Shown: positions 63,303 through 64,000 of the stretch, piece after piece | Layout: every line of letters starts with the position of its first letter | How positions within the stretch are numbered: position 1 is the stretch's first letter | NCBI GenBank assembly: GCA_049325275.1 | Contig: JBMOLU010000008.1 | Location: forward strand, 248,001 to 312,000 | From: CAIQJJ01 sp049325275 | GTDB taxonomy: Bacteria > Chloroflexota > Anaerolineae > Anaerolineales > UBA4823 | Reading direction: 5' to 3' | Length of the DNA: 64,000 bases | Translations under genes and position numbers: made by a program | The notes under the pieces: model-generated | Databases searched by the model: none | Seen by the model: the letters and a program-made list of their open reading frames with translations, nothing else | Told to the model about the DNA's origin: nothing

Positions 63303-63454
63303 CCAAGCGTAAAGGTCTCGTCATCCGAGAAGGCGCCCGACCCAAGCAAGGTGCACTTGATTTCGATGCAAGTGACTTCTGGTGTGGTCCATTCGGGCTT
63401 GACGGTTTTTTCAAGCGTTGTTTTGTTGTCTTCAAGGGGTGTGTTGGTATTCAT
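63299..63454 (-). CDS. Lasso peptide precursor (51 residues)
   Basis: This small gene has a perfect AGGAGG seven bases before the ATG. The leader carries WTTPEV (Trp22, Pro25), matching the YxxP recognition motif. Thr35 lies ten residues after Pro25, the spacing of the -2 Thr in paeninodin. This predicts the core LGSGAFSDDETFTLG, with the ring from Leu1 to Asp8 or Asp9 and a tail ending in Gly. A core starting at Gly2 is the alternative. Thr11, Thr13 and Ser7 are modifiable hydroxyls. Confidence 0.78.
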   Translation of the reverse strand: MNTNTPLEDNKTTLEKTVKPEWTTPEVTCIEIKCTLLGSGAFSDDETFTLG

Positions 63455-63501
63455 GACAAAGCCTCCTGATATCTACACTGGTTGGCACGAAAATTTACTC
63501 G

Positions 63502-63511
63502 TACACGTGTA
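63502..63511. promoter_or_regulatory. Palindrome TACACGTGTA by the lasso -10 box
   Basis: A perfect 10-bp palindrome lies directly downstream of the minus-strand -10 box and could be a repressor site. Confidence 0.4.
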
Positions 63512-63517
63512 ATTATA
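63512..63517 (-). promoter_or_regulatory. -10 box of the lasso precursor operon
   Basis: TATAAT on the minus strand lies four bases after the cyclase stop and about 58 bases before the precursor ATG. The -35 match is weak. Confidence 0.45.
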
Positions 63518-63520
63518 CTC

Positions 63521-64000
63521 TCAGCAAGCATTTAAAAACAAGCCCGCCATCATTCCGCGCGTCAGCACGGCGGTAGCTTTCAAGAATGCCTGTGGCGTAT
63601 CTTCAACCCGGATCATTTGCCACGATTGGCGAAGGTAAGGCACATCCAAATAAACTGCTGCCGGACCCCGCGCCAGATCGTCGAGAACAGCCTCGACACG
63701 TTGGGCTTCGGCACGCAAACGCGGCACCAGATCGCCAGCCTGCCGGCCGCGCCGGCGATTCAAGCGCACGGCATCGGGCAGGCGTCCTTGCATGGCAGCA
63801 CGAATCAACCAACGGTCGATGCCACTTTGCGGGTCCATAAAGACCCAATCGGGTACAGAGAAAGTAAAAGCCAGCAGACGGGCGTCGCCGGTCGGGTCGC
63901 GTTTTTCCAGGCCTCGGCCTGCACCCGACTGTGCGTGCAAAGCGCCGACAAAGGAACGCCCCGGCATCAAAAAGCGGCAGCGTTCCTGGCCGCCGCCTTC
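63521..64000 (-). CDS. Lasso cyclase, asparagine-synthase-like (partial)
   Basis: The last 159 residues of an asparagine-synthase-like protein enter from the right edge. RDPTGDARLLAFTFSVPDWVF and GIDRWLIRAAMQGRLPDAVRLNRR match the C-terminal part of lasso C proteins, which activate the ring Asp/Glu with ATP and close the macrolactam. The PP-loop and the start lie outside the window. Its position directly upstream of the precursor supports the lasso call. Confidence 0.82.
   Translation of the reverse strand, partial: EGGGQERCRFLMPGRSFVGALHAQSGAGRGLEKRDPTGDARLLAFTFSVPDWVFMDPQSGIDRWLIRAAMQGRLPDAVRLNRRRGRQAGDLVPRLRAEAQRVEAVLDDLARGPAAVYLDVPYLRQSWQMIRVEDTPQAFLKATAVLTRGMMAGLFLNAC

Overview
The window is a dense, GC-rich bacterial chromosome segment with genes on both strands. 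No rRNA, tRNA or CRISPR array was found. The gene set suggests an anaerobic or facultative member of the Chloroflexota, probably Anaerolineae-like. It includes a fused NuoCD, ferredoxin-dependent KorAB with an N-terminal gamma domain, a large TIR-WD40 protein, PPK1 next to a CHAD protein, and many DinB proteins. That placement is inferred from gene content only.

Layout. 1-7220 (+): UvrA, open at the left edge and with a long N-terminal extension, an acetyltransferase, a membrane protein, a GT-C glycosyltransferase and adenosine deaminase, the last preceded by a possible 19-codon leader ORF. 7278-17118 (+): DinB, an HSL-type hydrolase, an MBL hydrolase, an APH-like kinase, a nitrilase, a corrinoid-type protein, UPF0316, asparagine synthase and an opine-type dehydrogenase. 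17119-17586: an array of short hairpins followed by an AT-rich promoter region. 17587-26178 (+): a four-gene operon that looks like a conflict or defence system. It encodes a C39-like peptidase with four SH3 domains, a TIR-TM-WD40 protein, a DUF4231/SLATT membrane protein, and a TIR/deoxyribosyltransferase-like, TRAFs-binding, SLOG protein. It ends at a bidirectional terminator. 26263-32099: a PGDYG protein, DUF1638, a membrane-anchored protein and lipoprotein pair, and a secreted FG-GAP protein.

32261-45206 (-): KorB, KorA, a BtuF-like protein, Roadblock, an M20 amidohydrolase, DinB, PIG-L, RicT, Mrp, a small double-CxxC protein, NuoI, NuoCD, NuoB and IscX. The IscX-Nuo operon is driven by a near-perfect promoter that appears to give a leaderless transcript. 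45507-53756 (+): ornithine aminotransferase behind a structured leader, DinB, alanine dehydrogenase, a CoA-transferase, pyruvate kinase, and a methylase-fold protein that has lost its catalytic motif. 54089-58636 (+): a polyphosphate-centred operon of glutaredoxin, PPK1, a 4Fe-4S protein and CHAD.

58688-64000 (-): a lasso-peptide biosynthetic cluster with a cyclase (cut by the right edge), a 51-residue precursor, two HprK-like kinases, a sulfotransferase, a PqqD/RRE protein, a B2 protease and a nucleotidyltransferase. The precursor gene is unannotated-size and was found by reading the strand. The predicted core starts with Leu and offers Asp8 or Asp9 for the ring.

A dispersed palindromic repeat family (four copies), two long perfect hairpins and a GTAGGGGC-ended element lie between genes. 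The two strongest candidates for undescribed biology are the TIR/SLATT/SLOG operon and the doubly kinased, sulfotransferase-bearing lasso cluster.
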